A DNA stretch of 63,839 nt from SHLQ01 sp964441145 (GCA_964441145.1 CAYTUB010000003.1:1-63839); one strand, 5' to 3'; counted from the stretch's first letter, positions 33,073-42,621 are shown. Made by a program: numbers and translations. Notes: a model not told the origin generated them from the sequence alone.

Positions 33073-35803
33073 CTAGTTGAAAGGGTCCGCATCTCCTGAA
33101 TTGTTCAGATACGTCTTACGCGTTGGACGCTTCTTCGTATCCGGGAACTGCTTGCAAAGGCCCTTTGCTTGGCCTACCCAGTCATCACGTTCGATGCGAC
33201 CGGGGAAGAAGTCGAGGGCGTTGTTGACGTTCTCGACCTCGCCCTTCTTGAGCGCAGCGAGCTGCTCCCAAGCCTTGATGCCGAAGCTGTTGAGGATGCC
33301 CTCCATCTTTGGGCCAATGCCGTTGATGACCTTGAGGTCGTCGCTGTGTCCGGCTCCAGGCGTACCAAGCTTGGTCGTACCCTTCTGCCATGACGGCTTC
33401 GGACGAGGCTTTGGCGCACGCTTGACCGGCTGGTGACCGTTCTTCATGATCGCAATGGCTTGCGGCACCCATTCGTCACGAGTGATGCGGCCGGGGAAGT
33501 CCTCGAGCGCAGCGTCGACGGTTGCTATCTGCTCGGCATTGAGATCTGAGAGTTGCTCCCAGCTCTTGATACCAAAGCCGTTGAGCAGCTCTTCCATCTG
33601 TGGGCCGATGCCACTAATGACCTTGAGGTCGTCGCTGTGATCAATACCGGGAGTACCCAGCTTGGTCTTTCCTGACTTCCAGGCTCCAGACTTCCACGCC
33701 GCGAAATGGCGAGCATCGTCGGGCAAGTCGGCCTGAGCGGCCTCAAGCTCCTTGATGCGTGCGTTTCGCTTCTCAATCGTGGCCTTGGCCTTCGCGAGCT
33801 CGTCAGAGCTTGCCGCTCCTCGAGCTGCTGTTTCGAGAGCCTCGATACGGCGGTCCTTCTCGGTAATGGCGACACGTAGCTGGCCGACCTCTGCGCCGGT
33901 ACCAGACAATGCCTTTAGCTCAGCTTCGAGCTCGGCGATGCGCTTGTTGCGGGCGTCGACGTCTCCCTGGAGCTTCTCGGCCTTACCCAGTGCGCTCTGG
34001 AGCTCGGCGATGCGCTTGTTGCGTGCATCGACTTCGCCTTGGAGCGCTTGGGCTTTGCCGAGGTCGCCTTCGAGGGCTGCGATGCGCTNNNNNNNNNNNN
34101 NNNNNNNNNNNNNNNNNNNNNNNNNNNNNNNNNNNNNNNNNNNNNNNNNNNNNNNNNNNNNNNNNNNNNNNNNNNNNNNNNNNNNNNNCGAGGTCGCCTT
34201 CGAGGGCTGCGATGCGCTCGTTGCGTGCATCGATCTCGCCTTGAAGCCCTTGAGCAGCAGCCAGTTCGGCTTCGAGCTCAGCGACTCGGGCGTTACGTGC
34301 ATCGAGGTCACCCTGGATTGCTTTGGCGCTATCGAGTTCGCTTCCGAGCGTGGCGATCTGTGCGTTTGCTCCGTCCAGGTCGCCCTGAAGAGCTTGCGCA
34401 GCAGCCAACTCTGCTTCGAGTTCACCGACTCGATCTCCAGCGCTCGATGCATCGGCGAGGTCTCCCTCGAGTTCGTCGATACGAGCGTTAGCTGATTCGA
34501 GGTCGGCCTTCTTGGCCTTCGTGAGTGGAGCGTGACCGTTCGCCATGATGGCTTGAGCCTGCGGGACCCACTCGTCTCGGTAAATGCGGCCCGGGAAGGC
34601 ATCGAGTGCGCCGTTGACGATCTCTTGCTCATCGTCGGTCAGAACAGCGAGCTGCTCGTAGGTCTGCACACCCTTCTCGTTGAGTACACCTTCAAGCTTC
34701 GGGCCGATGCCTTTGATCTTCTTCAGATCATCGACGTGGTCAGGTTCGACACCTGCGGTGCCGAGTGTTGTTTGGCCAACCATCCAAGCGCCCGAGGCAA
34801 ATGCGGCCACGTGGGCTGCGTTGACTTCGGCGTTGGCGACGTCTTCTTCGTCCTCGCCGTCGAGCGCTGCTTCGAGCTCTGTGATGCGGTTGTTCGCCGC
34901 GTCGAGGTCGTTGCGAACCGCAAGCGCAGCTCCCAATTCGCCTTCGAGTTCAGCAATTCGTGCGTCGCGATCGTCGAGGTCGCCGCTGTTAGCGTTGAGC
35001 TGTGCTTCGAGATCAGCAATGCGGCCCTGAGCCCCATCGAGTTCGTCGCGAGTGGCGTTGAGCGAAGACTCAAGTTCTCCCGAACGAGCGTTGCTGTCGT
35101 CGAGTTGGGTCGCTACGAGCGCTGCTGCAGCTGCACCAGCTTCGAGCTCACCAATGCGGCTGTCGCGTCCGCTGACTTCGGCCTGAGCGCCGGAGAGCTC
35201 AGCGCCAAGAGAGTTGATCTTGGCGTCGTTATCGGCCAACTGTGCTTTCAGCGCTTCGAGCTCGGCTTGGGTAGAGGCCAGTTCGCCGGACTTGGCGTCG
35301 AGCGAGCCCTGCAGGCCCTTTGCGTTCTCGTTGGAAGCAGCCAGGTCGGTGCGAAGCTTCTTTGCTTCGCCGTCGAGCTTTGCGTAACCGGAGATCGTCG
35401 TCTGGGCCTTGCCGAGGTCACCTTCGAGCGAACCGACTCGCCCGTTAGCTGCCTCGAGATCCTTGCGGAGCTTGGCTTCTGCGGACTTCGAACCGCTGAG
35501 GTCGGTCGTGAGGACCTCGTTCGAACGCATTGCTGCGGCGAGCTCGGTCTTGGACGACTCTTGTTCGGAGGTCAGGGAGGCAACTCGGCTCGAGAGTGTC
35601 GAACGTTCGTTGACCGCTTCGTCGCGGGCTGCTCGCACGGTTGCGAGTTCGGCTTCGGCATTGCGACTCGAAGCGCCGAGCTCGTTCCACTGAGCGTCGG
35701 TGACAACTCGACGACGCCAGCGCCAAATAAGCCAACCGAGGATCAGGCCGACGAGAAGGGCCAGTAGTAGCGGGATGAGAATTTCTAGTAGTGACCAAAG
35801 CAT
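33073..35803 (-). CDS. Membrane-anchored coiled-coil protein with three helix-hairpin-helix-like domains (interrupted by assembly gap)
   Basis: It starts at ATG 35803 (AAGGAG ahead). Residues 5-27 form one TM helix, then a very long coiled coil with heptad-like units ('DARNKRIAELEAEL', 'RNERIAALEGDL'). Three copies of a roughly 60-residue domain occur: 'DLKKIKGIGPKLEGVLNEKG', 'DLKVISGIGPQMEELLNGFG' and 'DLKVINGIGPKMEGILNSFG'. Each is followed by 'EQLA/S' and 'FPGRI-RD-WV-QA'. 'GIGPK' is a hairpin typical of nucleic-acid-binding HhH. The 100-N gap puts the two parts in different frames because its length is arbitrary; there is no biological frameshift. Possibly a membrane-to-chromosome or envelope tether. 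Confidence 0.85.
34089..34188. other. Assembly gap (100 N) inside the coiled-coil gene
   Basis: Exactly 100 Ns. The 30 bp just before the gap (34059-34088) and the 30 bp just after (34189-34218) are identical. A tandem repeat has broken the assembly and the true length is unknown. Additional coiled-coil units are probably missing. Confidence 0.95.
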
Positions 35804-35884
35804 TACGAGTACTCCTTGATGTCGGTTCGAGCGGGGTCGGTGATAGAGGCGGGCGGATGTGTGAGTGAATGTTGTGTGCGGGGA

Positions 35885-37537
35885 CTAGCCATCGAAGGTC
35901 GACCTCGCAATGAACTCGACTCGGCGGTTCTGTAGGCGTCCCTCTTCGTTGAGGTTGTCGCCGATCGGCATTGTTTCGCCGAAGCCGATGGCCTGAAGCC
36001 GTGCCAGGTCGATGCCCTGGCCGGTCAGGTAGGCGACGACGGAGTCGGTCCGGCGCTGGGACAAGTCGATGTTGAAGGCGTCTGGGCCTACCGAGTCGGT
36101 ATGGCCTCCGACTTCAACGACGGGGCGTCCGAAGCGAGTCATCGCTGCGGCGACCTTGTCGAGCGTTCCCTGGGCTAGCGGGGTGAGTTCGGCGGAGTTC
36201 GAGGCAAAGACCACGTTCTCTCGGATCTCATCTTGGAGTGCGTCGAGTTCTGCCTGAAGCAGTTCGACTTCCTCGTCGAGTGAGATCTCCGGTGCTTCAG
36301 GGACGGTGATTTCGCCGCCGGGGCGGACACCAGCGTCGGCTGCAGCCTCGAGAGCTCCAACAGTTGCGGCCTGCGTTGCATCGTCGGTGGCTACACCGTT
36401 GATGGTCAGGTCGCTGTCGTTGAGCGAGCCATCAGCAGAATCGAGACCGCCGAAGGTTCCAATTGCGGCGGCGAGTGCGTTGACCCGGTCGCTGGAGCCC
36501 TCAACCGCTGGGCTGAGTTCGCTGATTTCGAGGTTGTTGACCACGTTCTCTTCGCCGACGACGTCTGCGGCGGCGGAAGCGAGGGCGTCGCGTTCAGCCT
36601 CATCGAACACCGTGCCGTCGAGCACGATTCGTGTGCCGTCGTAGGTGACGTCGACGTCGAGCGGCCCGAGTTCCTCTGGGGCACCGACGTCAACATTTTC
36701 GCCGCCGACCAGGTCGTTGAACGTGGCCGCACCGGCTGCGTCGAGCGCTTCGATGTTGCCAGTAACCGGGCCGTCATCGCCGATACTCAGGTTGGCGGAG
36801 GCGAAGTTGCCAACGGCCAGGCCGCCAATGACAGCACCCATACGCCCGATCTGAGCGTCGGCGTCATCGGAAGATGGCTCGAGCCCTGAAACAGTGATGG
36901 TCTCTTCGACAGGAAGACCGGTTGCTTCCGCTGCCTCTATGAGTTCGGTTCGGTGTTGCTCAGAGGGAACCGCACCGGTGAGCACGATCGTCGAGCCGTC
37001 GGAGGTGACGTCTACGTCGATTGGCCCAGGGTCTGGGATAGCAGCCGCTGTAGCGGTGACGGTGACGTTGCGAACGTCTTCGCCGTCGAAGTCCCAGTTG
37101 TTCTCCTCGAGGGTCTCTTCGATCAGTTCGGCAGACACACCGGCGGGAAGGACACCGCCGACTTCGATGTTGCGGAACGTGGCATCGAAGGTAAGCCCGG
37201 TTGGGTCGATGCCTTCTTGGGCGAGAATCTGTGGCCCAGCATCTTGGATGTCATCTTCGATGTGATCGTAGGCAAACAAGAATGCGGGGATCAGAAAGGC
37301 AATGGCGAGAAGCGGGGCAAGCCATGCCCAACGACTCTTCCAGAACTGCGTGCCAGTCGATTCGCTCGAGTGCCAAGGCTGGTCACCGTTCCGGTTTCCA
37401 TTGATAAGACCGGTTCGGCTCCAAGAAACCTCTTCGAAACCTCCACCGCCACCAACCTTTTGGGTGGCTGATGCTTTTGCTTTCGATGCACCAGCACGCG
37501 CTTTTCCGGCAGCGCCGGATAGGCGATCGTTTGCCAT
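35885..37537 (-). CDS. BON and OmpA-domain envelope protein (ArfA-like)
   Basis: 550 residues from ATG 37537 with a strong AAGGAGG ribosome site. The N-terminus is cytoplasmic; one TM helix spans about residues 70-90 ('WAWLAPLLAIAFLIPAFLFA'). Extracytoplasmic BON-like repeats follow ('DVDVTSDGSTIVLTGAVPSE', 'DVDVTYDGTRIVLDGTVFDE', 'SDLTINGVATDD'). A short coiled coil (residues 405-425) precedes the C-terminal OmpA peptidoglycan-binding domain ('EVGGHTDSVGPDAFNIDLSQ', 'QRRTDSVVAYL', 'NRRVEFI'). The architecture matches mycobacterial ArfA/OmpATb. Confidence 0.9.
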   Translation of the reverse strand: MANDRLSGAAGKARAGASKAKASATQKVGGGGGFEEVSWSRTGLINGNRNGDQPWHSSESTGTQFWKSRWAWLAPLLAIAFLIPAFLFAYDHIEDDIQDAGPQILAQEGIDPTGLTFDATFRNIEVGGVLPAGVSAELIEETLEENNWDFDGEDVRNVTVTATAAAIPDPGPIDVDVTSDGSTIVLTGAVPSEQHRTELIEAAEATGLPVEETITVSGLEPSSDDADAQIGRMGAVIGGLAVGNFASANLSIGDDGPVTGNIEALDAAGAATFNDLVGGENVDVGAPEELGPLDVDVTYDGTRIVLDGTVFDEAERDALASAAADVVGEENVVNNLEISELSPAVEGSSDRVNALAAAIGTFGGLDSADGSLNDSDLTINGVATDDATQAATVGALEAAADAGVRPGGEITVPEAPEISLDEEVELLQAELDALQDEIRENVVFASNSAELTPLAQGTLDKVAAAMTRFGRPVVEVGGHTDSVGPDAFNIDLSQRRTDSVVAYLTGQGIDLARLQAIGFGETMPIGDNLNEEGRLQNRRVEFIARSTFDG

Positions 37538-37679
37538 AGATCCTCCTTGTCAATACGTGTGACTCCCCCCGGGATCACAACATGTGCCTTTTCCGCCCGC
37601 GCCGAGGAGTCTTGCGGACTAGTGACGCTCAGGCAAATGGATTAGTCGCGTCTTTCCCGTTTTTCGCCCGAGACGGGTG

Positions 37680-38537
37680 TTAGCGCAGAACGATGAACTC
37701 GATCCGGCGGTTCGTCGCTCGGCCGTCATCGGTGACATTTGGAGCGATCGGCTGAGACTCGCCGAATCCAACGGCGGTCATGCGGGAAGGGTCGATCCCC
37801 CGGGAAACCAAAGCGGTGAGTACGGCCTCGGCCCGTTGCTGGCTCAGTATTTGGTTGGTCTCGGTTTCGCCATCACTATCGGTATGGCCGTGGATCTCGA
37901 TACGTGCGCCGGGGTCCTGAGAGAGAAACCCGGCGGCGCTGTCTACGGCGACGGCGCCTTCGGTAGTGATATCGGCGCTTCCGACCTCGAAGGTGATGTT
38001 GTCGATCCCATTGAGCTGGTCGGTGAGACTGACGCCGTTGTTGGGCACGACGACGTTTGCGGCGTTGTCGAGGACCCCGCCTTGCACCACGACACGGTTA
38101 TCTACCAGCTGCGTTCCTTCCACCGATCGAGCAACCGCACCTATGGAGGCGGCGATGGTGGCGTCTGCGGCTTGGCCTTCGATGATGACGGTGCCGTCTT
38201 GTTCGGAGACGGTCAGGCCATCGAAGCCAGCGCGCAATTCTGCAGCGTGCACTCGCTGTGCTAGCTCACTGAGATCTCCGCCAACGGGCGCGCCTTGATC
38301 GGCGCTATCGTCGCCTCCGCGCGAGTTCAATGCAAGGAAGATCAACACCAGAGCTGCGAGTGCGACAAGTAGTGGGATCAGCAGACGGGTGTCTGGTCTG
38401 CGAGGCCCTCGTTGACCGGTAAGGGGGGCGTAGGGTCGGGTGCCACCAGGCGACCGTTGCAGGTCGTCGAGGTCATAGACGTCGTAATCGACGTCCGAAA
38501 TGAACACATCTGGTTCGTGTGGAGGTCTGACCGACAT
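37680..38537 (-). CDS. Second BON/OmpA-domain envelope protein
   Basis: 285 residues: a cytoplasmic 50-residue acidic N-terminus, one TM helix (about 52-70, 'LLIPLLVALAALVLIFLAL'), a BON-like segment ('GLTVSEQDGTVIIEGQAADA') and an OmpA domain ('RIEIHGHTDSDGETETNQ', 'LSQQRAEAVLTALVSRGID', 'NRRIEFIVLR'). It is about half the size of the preceding homologue because it has fewer BON units. The two are tandem on the minus strand with a 142-bp gap, so they may be co-expressed wall-anchoring proteins. Confidence 0.9.
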   Translation of the reverse strand: MSVRPPHEPDVFISDVDYDVYDLDDLQRSPGGTRPYAPLTGQRGPRRPDTRLLIPLLVALAALVLIFLALNSRGGDDSADQGAPVGGDLSELAQRVHAAELRAGFDGLTVSEQDGTVIIEGQAADATIAASIGAVARSVEGTQLVDNRVVVQGGVLDNAANVVVPNNGVSLTDQLNGIDNITFEVGSADITTEGAVAVDSAAGFLSQDPGARIEIHGHTDSDGETETNQILSQQRAEAVLTALVSRGIDPSRMTAVGFGESQPIAPNVTDDGRATNRRIEFIVLR

Positions 38538-38801
38538 AGCAATACGCTACGACTCATAGCGCCCCGATAGGTGGACGTATCTCACTTCGTCCGAACTCGG
38601 GTTGCTCCACAGGGCCCCAAAACGCTGCTGGTCGTTGAAAACGGTGGGAAAGTCGCGGCGATTTAGGGTGCCGTTGTGGGAAAGCCACGTTCGTTGTGCC
38701 TGTTCACCCTTAGGCCGTCGGGACCAACGGATTGGGTTATCGGGATCGAATGCTTGACTAGCCCTTCATATCAAGGACAGAACGTTCTACCTTCGGGGTT
38801 G

Positions 38802-39830
38802 ATGCAGGAACAATTCACTCTCGATGACCCCGCCCGACTCGCACTCGACGTCGCCCATCATGCAGCCCTGGCTAATGGCGACTCGATGTGTGGCACCGAG
38901 TACCTCCTCTACGGTCTTGTGGCCACCGCTCGCGGTGACATCGTCGACCTGATCGAGCTCTTTGCTCTGAACACGCTTCGTGTCGACCGGGCTATCGAGC
39001 GTCTCGTCGCAAAACGCGGTATCGACCCGATGAACCGAGGTCGCCCAATCTTGACCGCACGTGCCGACAAGGCGTTGCGTACGCCTCGACTTGATGGTGA
39101 CGGTCCGACGGGGATCTTTGAGATATTTCATGGCCTGCTAGCCGAAGATGCTTCCGGGGCATGTTCAGTGCTGCGAGACCTTGGCGTCCTGCCCGATGAA
39201 GCCCGCCGCCTGGTGTCCTACGGAATCCGTCATCTCTCGGCCGATGAGGTCGAAGACCTTCTTCGTTCGCTCGACCGTCGCAAACCTCAACACCGGGGAT
39301 GGTGGGGTCCCAACCTTGAACGGACGATCCAACCGGTTGGTGACGTCAACCAACGGTCGGTGTTGGTGGCAACGAGCGAAACTGCTGAGGTGGAGTTGAT
39401 CGCGATGGGTAGCGACGGCGAAGGCTTGGGCTTTACGTGTGTTGTTCGTTCAAAGCGATCGTGGGTACTTCCGCCGGTATTCGTTCCCGAAGAGGCACTC
39501 GTTCCGGGTCAAGGGGCCAGCTACAACAGCGGCCCTGACTTCTTCCTTATGCAGGTGAGGCTGCCAGACGGCACGATCATCGATAACCGGCGAGTCGCTG
39601 AACGATTCGAGCAGAGCGCTCCCGATGGGCCGCGTCTGTCTCGTATTGGTCAACGCGATGAGCATGTTGCGCTCAATGACCGACGGGCACAGGACCAGCA
39701 TGCGATCACCGGAGACTGGTGGATCTGGCCGCTCCCCGAAACCGGCTCGATTGAGATCATGGTCGACTGGCCCGCCGAGTCGATCTCGGGTTCGGTGGCC
39801 CTTGATATTTCTGCCCTGTTACATCATTGA
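38802..39830 (+). CDS. Clp N-terminal (Clp-R) domain protein
   Basis: 342 residues from ATG 38802 (MQEQFTLDDPARLALDVAHH). Residues 1-135 contain the double Clp-N repeat ('ALDVAHHAALANGDSMCGTEYLLYGL' in parts: ALDVAHHAAL, GTEYLLYGLV; and 'EIFHGLLAEDASGACSVLRDLGV' in parts). The C-terminal 190 residues are beta-rich and not an ATPase. Such stand-alone Clp-N proteins may act as adaptors that bind substrates of ClpC. The function here is inferred only from the domain. The upstream region 38538-38801 (264 bp) shows no convincing gene. Confidence 0.75.
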   Translation: MQEQFTLDDPARLALDVAHHAALANGDSMCGTEYLLYGLVATARGDIVDLIELFALNTLRVDRAIERLVAKRGIDPMNRGRPILTARADKALRTPRLDGDGPTGIFEIFHGLLAEDASGACSVLRDLGVLPDEARRLVSYGIRHLSADEVEDLLRSLDRRKPQHRGWWGPNLERTIQPVGDVNQRSVLVATSETAEVELIAMGSDGEGLGFTCVVRSKRSWVLPPVFVPEEALVPGQGASYNSGPDFFLMQVRLPDGTIIDNRRVAERFEQSAPDGPRLSRIGQRDEHVALNDRRAQDQHAITGDWWIWPLPETGSIEIMVDWPAESISGSVALDISALLHH

Positions 39831-39900
39831 GATAGATACGAACATTGTCAGAACGTGACCGGCTCGATCTAAGCTGGCGATGCGACAGGGAAGAAGATCG

Positions 39901-40239
39901 ATGAAACTCGTAACCGCGGTAATCAAGCCGTTCAAACTCGATGATGTCAAGGATTCGCTTGCCGCTGCAGGAATCCAGGGAATGACGGTGTCGGAGGTTC
40001 AGGGGTTTGGTCGCCAAGGTGGCCACGCCGAGACCTACCGCGGTACGGAGTATCGGGTCCTGTTCACCCCAAAGACTCGCATCGAAGTCATCGTCAATGA
40101 TGAGCTTGCCGAAGCAGCGATGGAAGCGATCATCGAAGGTGCCCGCACGGACAAGATCGGTGACGGCAAGGTCTGGATCACCTCGATTGAATCCGTCGCT
40201 CGCATCCGCACCGGAGAACTCGGCACCGACGCCATCTAG
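39901..40239 (+). CDS. glnB: Nitrogen regulatory protein PII
   Basis: 112 residues from ATG 39901. It shows 'MKLVTAVIKPFKLDDVKDSL', the T-loop 'GHAETYRGTEYRVLFTPK' with Tyr 51 in the RGTEY signature (uridylylation or adenylylation site), 'KTRIEVIVNDE' and the C-terminal 'GARTDKIGDGKVWI', 'RIRTGE'. PII senses ATP/ADP and 2-oxoglutarate and controls nitrogen assimilation. No amtB or glnD lies beside it, so GlnB rather than GlnK is the better name. The Sec-ArsC gene follows 39 bp downstream, probably by coincidence. Confidence 0.93.
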   Translation: MKLVTAVIKPFKLDDVKDSLAAAGIQGMTVSEVQGFGRQGGHAETYRGTEYRVLFTPKTRIEVIVNDELAEAAMEAIIEGARTDKIGDGKVWITSIESVARIRTGELGTDAI

Positions 40240-40278
40240 GGCCTATGGTGCTCGGATCGGACGAGCACACGAGGCAAC

Positions 40279-40635
40279 ATGGCTGATGTAACGATCTATC
40301 ACAACCCGCATTGAGGTTCTTCGAAGAATGCCTTGGCGGTCGCCGAGGAATTGGGTGTGAACCATGACGTGGTCCTCTACATGAAAGAGCCGCCGGGTCG
40401 TGAGGCACTCGCCGCGATCGTGGCCGGCCTTGAGGATCCAGTTGAGGACCTTGTCCGGAAGGACTCGCGTTTCAAAAAGCTTGAACTCAACCCCGACGAC
40501 TATGTGGGCAATGCCGACGCGGTCATCGATCTCCTCACCGAGCAGAAGGCGTTGCTTCAGCGCCCGATCGTGGTCAAGGGAAAGAAGGCGATCGTCGGTC
40601 GCCCCAAGGGACGCATTGCCGACTTCTTGGCGTAG
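40279..40635 (+). CDS. arsC: ArsC-like selenoprotein (Sec at catalytic position 12)
   Basis: 118 residues from ATG 40279 (GAGG six bases upstream), read through UGA at 40312-40314. The N-terminus 'MADVTIYHNPH' is followed by U12, then 'GSSKNALAVAEELGV'. The family consensus is YHNPxCGxSRxxL, with Cys 12 the nucleophile of E. coli ArsC, so Sec replaces exactly that residue. The rest is a full ArsC domain: 'YMKEPPGREAL', 'DSRFKKLEL', 'LLQRPIVVKGKKAIVGRPK' (in parts: LLQRPIVV, AIVGRPKG). Annotation tools would call only a truncated ORF from 40333. It is either an arsenate reductase or a related Spx/ArsC-type redox protein. Confidence 0.9.
40331..40348 (+). promoter_or_regulatory. SECIS-like hairpin with GGUC loop in the ArsC-like gene
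   Basis: CCUUGGC pairs with GCCGAGG (seven pairs, one U-G) around a GGUC tetraloop at 40338-40341. The loop begins 23 nt after the UGA. GGUC is the SelB-binding loop in E. coli fdhF, and the same loop occurs in the thioredoxin-like gene of this window. Confidence 0.75.
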
Positions 40636-40753
40636 TTACACCGAGCCGGATTAGTCGGCGGTGGACTAACAGCGAGCGAAGCAAAGGTTAAGAAAGCAGC
40701 GACCGGTGATGCCTGCTTTGGCGCATGTGGTCCTGCTGTCGTAAAAGTAATGC

Positions 40754-41545
40754 GTGCGGCACCTGCTCAAATTCGCGCTTGTGCCTTTGGTCGTGCTGTG
40801 GTTGTGGGCGCTTCCCAAGGATCAGCCTGACGATGCCTTTGTTGGAGCGTCCGTCGAGACGGTGGCCGCAGTCAACATCCCAGATGCCGAAGAGCCCCTA
40901 GCCGATGCCTCCGATGACTCGGCCGCGATTGCCTCAAGCGTCCCGGCGACGGTCTCGGTGGACGTTCTTGGAAGCAACTCGACGGTGCCCCTCACGACGG
41001 CGTTGCAAGCAGCCACTGACGAGTCAGAGGGAGTGTCTTCGACCGTGGCTCCAACCGTGGCTCCAGCCACCGAGCAACAGCCAACTCCCACAAGCAGTGC
41101 TCCCTCCGTGCCCATCGAGCAAGTAGCGCTCGGCTTAGTGTCTTTCGACTGGCAAACGGTCTTTCCTACGTGGCGAGTGGATTGGTCAGGCCCGCGCACC
41201 GGAATTCGAGCGCTCACCTACCCAAGCGAACGACGAATCGAGATTTTCATCCGCGCAGATGACACCGCCGAGTCGTTGCACAGGGTGCTGGCTCACGAGT
41301 TGGGCCACGTCATCGATGTCTCTCTCAACGATGACGCCGATCGTGCTCGATGGGCCGAGCAGCGCAACATTGCTGCCGGAACCCCTTGGTGGCCATCGGC
41401 GGCAGCACCCGACTTTGCAACCGGGGCAGGAGACTTCGCTGAAGCCTTCGCCGTCATGGAGACCGGAGTGACCTCGCAGTCATCGGTGGGCAATCAGCCG
41501 ACCTCGGCAGATCTCGACCTGCTGCGAGAACTCATGCGTGGCTGA
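40754..41545 (+). CDS. Secreted zincin-like metalloprotease-fold protein
   Basis: 263 residues from GTG 40754. A hydrophobic N-terminus ('LLKFALVPLVVLWLWALP') may be a signal anchor. Residues 25-130 are Ala/Thr/Pro/Glu-rich. The C-terminal domain holds a clear HExxH motif ('VLAHELGHVIDVSL') and a downstream 'GDFAEAFAVM', where Glu could be the third zinc ligand (gluzincin-like). It is probably a small extracytoplasmic metallopeptidase; no family name is assigned. Confidence 0.75.
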   Translation: MRHLLKFALVPLVVLWLWALPKDQPDDAFVGASVETVAAVNIPDAEEPLADASDDSAAIASSVPATVSVDVLGSNSTVPLTTALQAATDESEGVSSTVAPTVAPATEQQPTPTSSAPSVPIEQVALGLVSFDWQTVFPTWRVDWSGPRTGIRALTYPSERRIEIFIRADDTAESLHRVLAHELGHVIDVSLNDDADRARWAEQRNIAAGTPWWPSAAAPDFATGAGDFAEAFAVMETGVTSQSSVGNQPTSADLDLLRELMRG

Positions 41546-41586
41546 CCGCTAGTGAGCAAACAGCATGGTTCAGCAGACGGGGTGGT

Positions 41587-41784
41587 TCAGCAAACGGGGT
41601 CGAGGTCGTCGTCGTCGAAGAGGTTTTCGAGCCAGGCCTTACCCGCTGAAGGGTGATAGCGATAGCGGCGTCGGTAACGCTCGGTGTCGAGGTCGACCAC
41701 GTTCGTCTCCTCGCGAGGGATCGTCGCTACATCTTTCTCGATGAGGTCCTTCCCGGCTGGGACTAAGTGCAAGTGGCGTTCCAT
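41587..41784 (-). CDS. Small unknown protein
   Basis: 65 residues from ATG 41784 (MERHLHLVPAGKDLIEKDV). It is rich in charged residues, has a Tyr/Arg cluster ('TERYRRRYRYH') and a very acidic C-terminus ('LFDDDDLDPVC'). Codon use looks coding. No family is recognised. It is divergent from the tag gene with a 71-bp spacer. A 17-bp direct repeat (GGTTCAGCA-ACGGGG type) occurs just beyond its stop near 41565-41600. Confidence 0.5.
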   Translation of the reverse strand: MERHLHLVPAGKDLIEKDVATIPREETNVVDLDTERYRRRYRYHPSAGKAWLENLFDDDDLDPVC

Positions 41785-41855
41785 ACACAACGTATCGGCG
41801 CGTTCGGTCGATTTCTGAAGCAGGACTTATGGACTAACAGGGCTAGGTTCGGGAT

Positions 41856-42470
41856 ATGAGCGACTCCTCCGACGGTCTGATCCGCTGTGATTGGCCTCTG
41901 GGACACGACGATTACCTCGCATACCACGACCTCGAATGGGGGCGTCCGACCACCGATGATCATCTCCTCTTTGAGAAGATCTGCCTCGAAGGATTCCAGA
42001 GCGGGCTGTCTTGGCTGACGATCTTGCGAAAGCGGGATCGATTCCGGGAGGTCTTCGAGGGTTTCGATTTTGAGGCTGTTGCTCGCTTCGCCGAGCGTGA
42101 CGTAGAGCGTCTGCTGCAAGATGCAGGAATCATCCGACACCGCGGCAAGATCGAGGCGACCATCAACAACGCACAGCGGGCGATCGAGTTGATCGATGAA
42201 GTCGGCTCGTTGAGTGCTTGGGTATGGGAATGGGCGCTTGAGACTCCTGAGCGAACAGACGACGGTGGCATCCCCGCCCACACGGAGCGTTCGACAGCCC
42301 TAGCCAAAGACCTCAAGAAGCGCGGCTGGAAGTTCTTTGGCCCAACCACGGCATATGCGTTTATGCAGTCAGAAGGGCTGACAAACGATCATGCCGATGA
42401 CTGCTTTGTGAGAGAAGCCTGCGATCAGGAGCGCCGAGGCGTCCTCGACACGGTCGAACAGCGCGAGTGA
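41856..42470 (+). CDS. tag: DNA-3-methyladenine glycosylase I
   Basis: 204 residues. Tag motifs are 'IRCDWPLGHDDYLAYHDLEWG' (split: RCDW with the first zinc Cys, YHDLEWG), 'GFQSGLSWLTILRKRDRFRE' (with catalytic Glu upstream in 'FEKICLEGFQ'), 'RHRGKIEATINNA', 'KKRGWKFFGPTTAYAFMQ' and 'HADDCF' (zinc His and Cys). It excises 3-methyladenine from alkylated DNA. It is monocistronic. Confidence 0.93.
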   Translation: MSDSSDGLIRCDWPLGHDDYLAYHDLEWGRPTTDDHLLFEKICLEGFQSGLSWLTILRKRDRFREVFEGFDFEAVARFAERDVERLLQDAGIIRHRGKIEATINNAQRAIELIDEVGSLSAWVWEWALETPERTDDGGIPAHTERSTALAKDLKKRGWKFFGPTTAYAFMQSEGLTNDHADDCFVREACDQERRGVLDTVEQRE

Positions 42471-42621
42471 GAAGGTGGGATTCGCTCGATGAAATCAGCG
42501 ATGTGGATCTCGGCAAACTCCGACAAGGCAGCCTCGACGCCGACGCTGTTCTTAGCGAGCCGTTCGGTATCGGCCATGGGTTGCCACCTTCCCCCGGGAA
42601 TGGTGTCTACACTGCCTGCTC

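Noticed and set aside
33900..34400. Repeats suggestive of a CRISPR array
   Set aside because: Units are imperfect, lie in one reading frame and encode coiled-coil heptads; there are no spacers or cas genes.
33983..34632. Frameshift in the coiled-coil gene near 34.1 kb
   Set aside because: The frame change is across a 100-N placeholder of unknown true length, so it carries no information.
34532..35767. Plus-strand ORF of 411 codons opposite the coiled-coil gene
   Set aside because: The minus-strand gene has a ribosome site, TM helix and coherent domains; the antisense frame only mirrors its repeats.
37620..37680. Possible terminator between the two OmpA-type genes
   Set aside because: Only a 4-5 bp stem (CCCGT/ACGGG) is visible; too weak to list.
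40636..40753. Possible tRNA or small RNA after the ArsC-like gene
   Set aside because: No cloverleaf or T-arm motif (GTTCGAATC type) is visible in this stretch.
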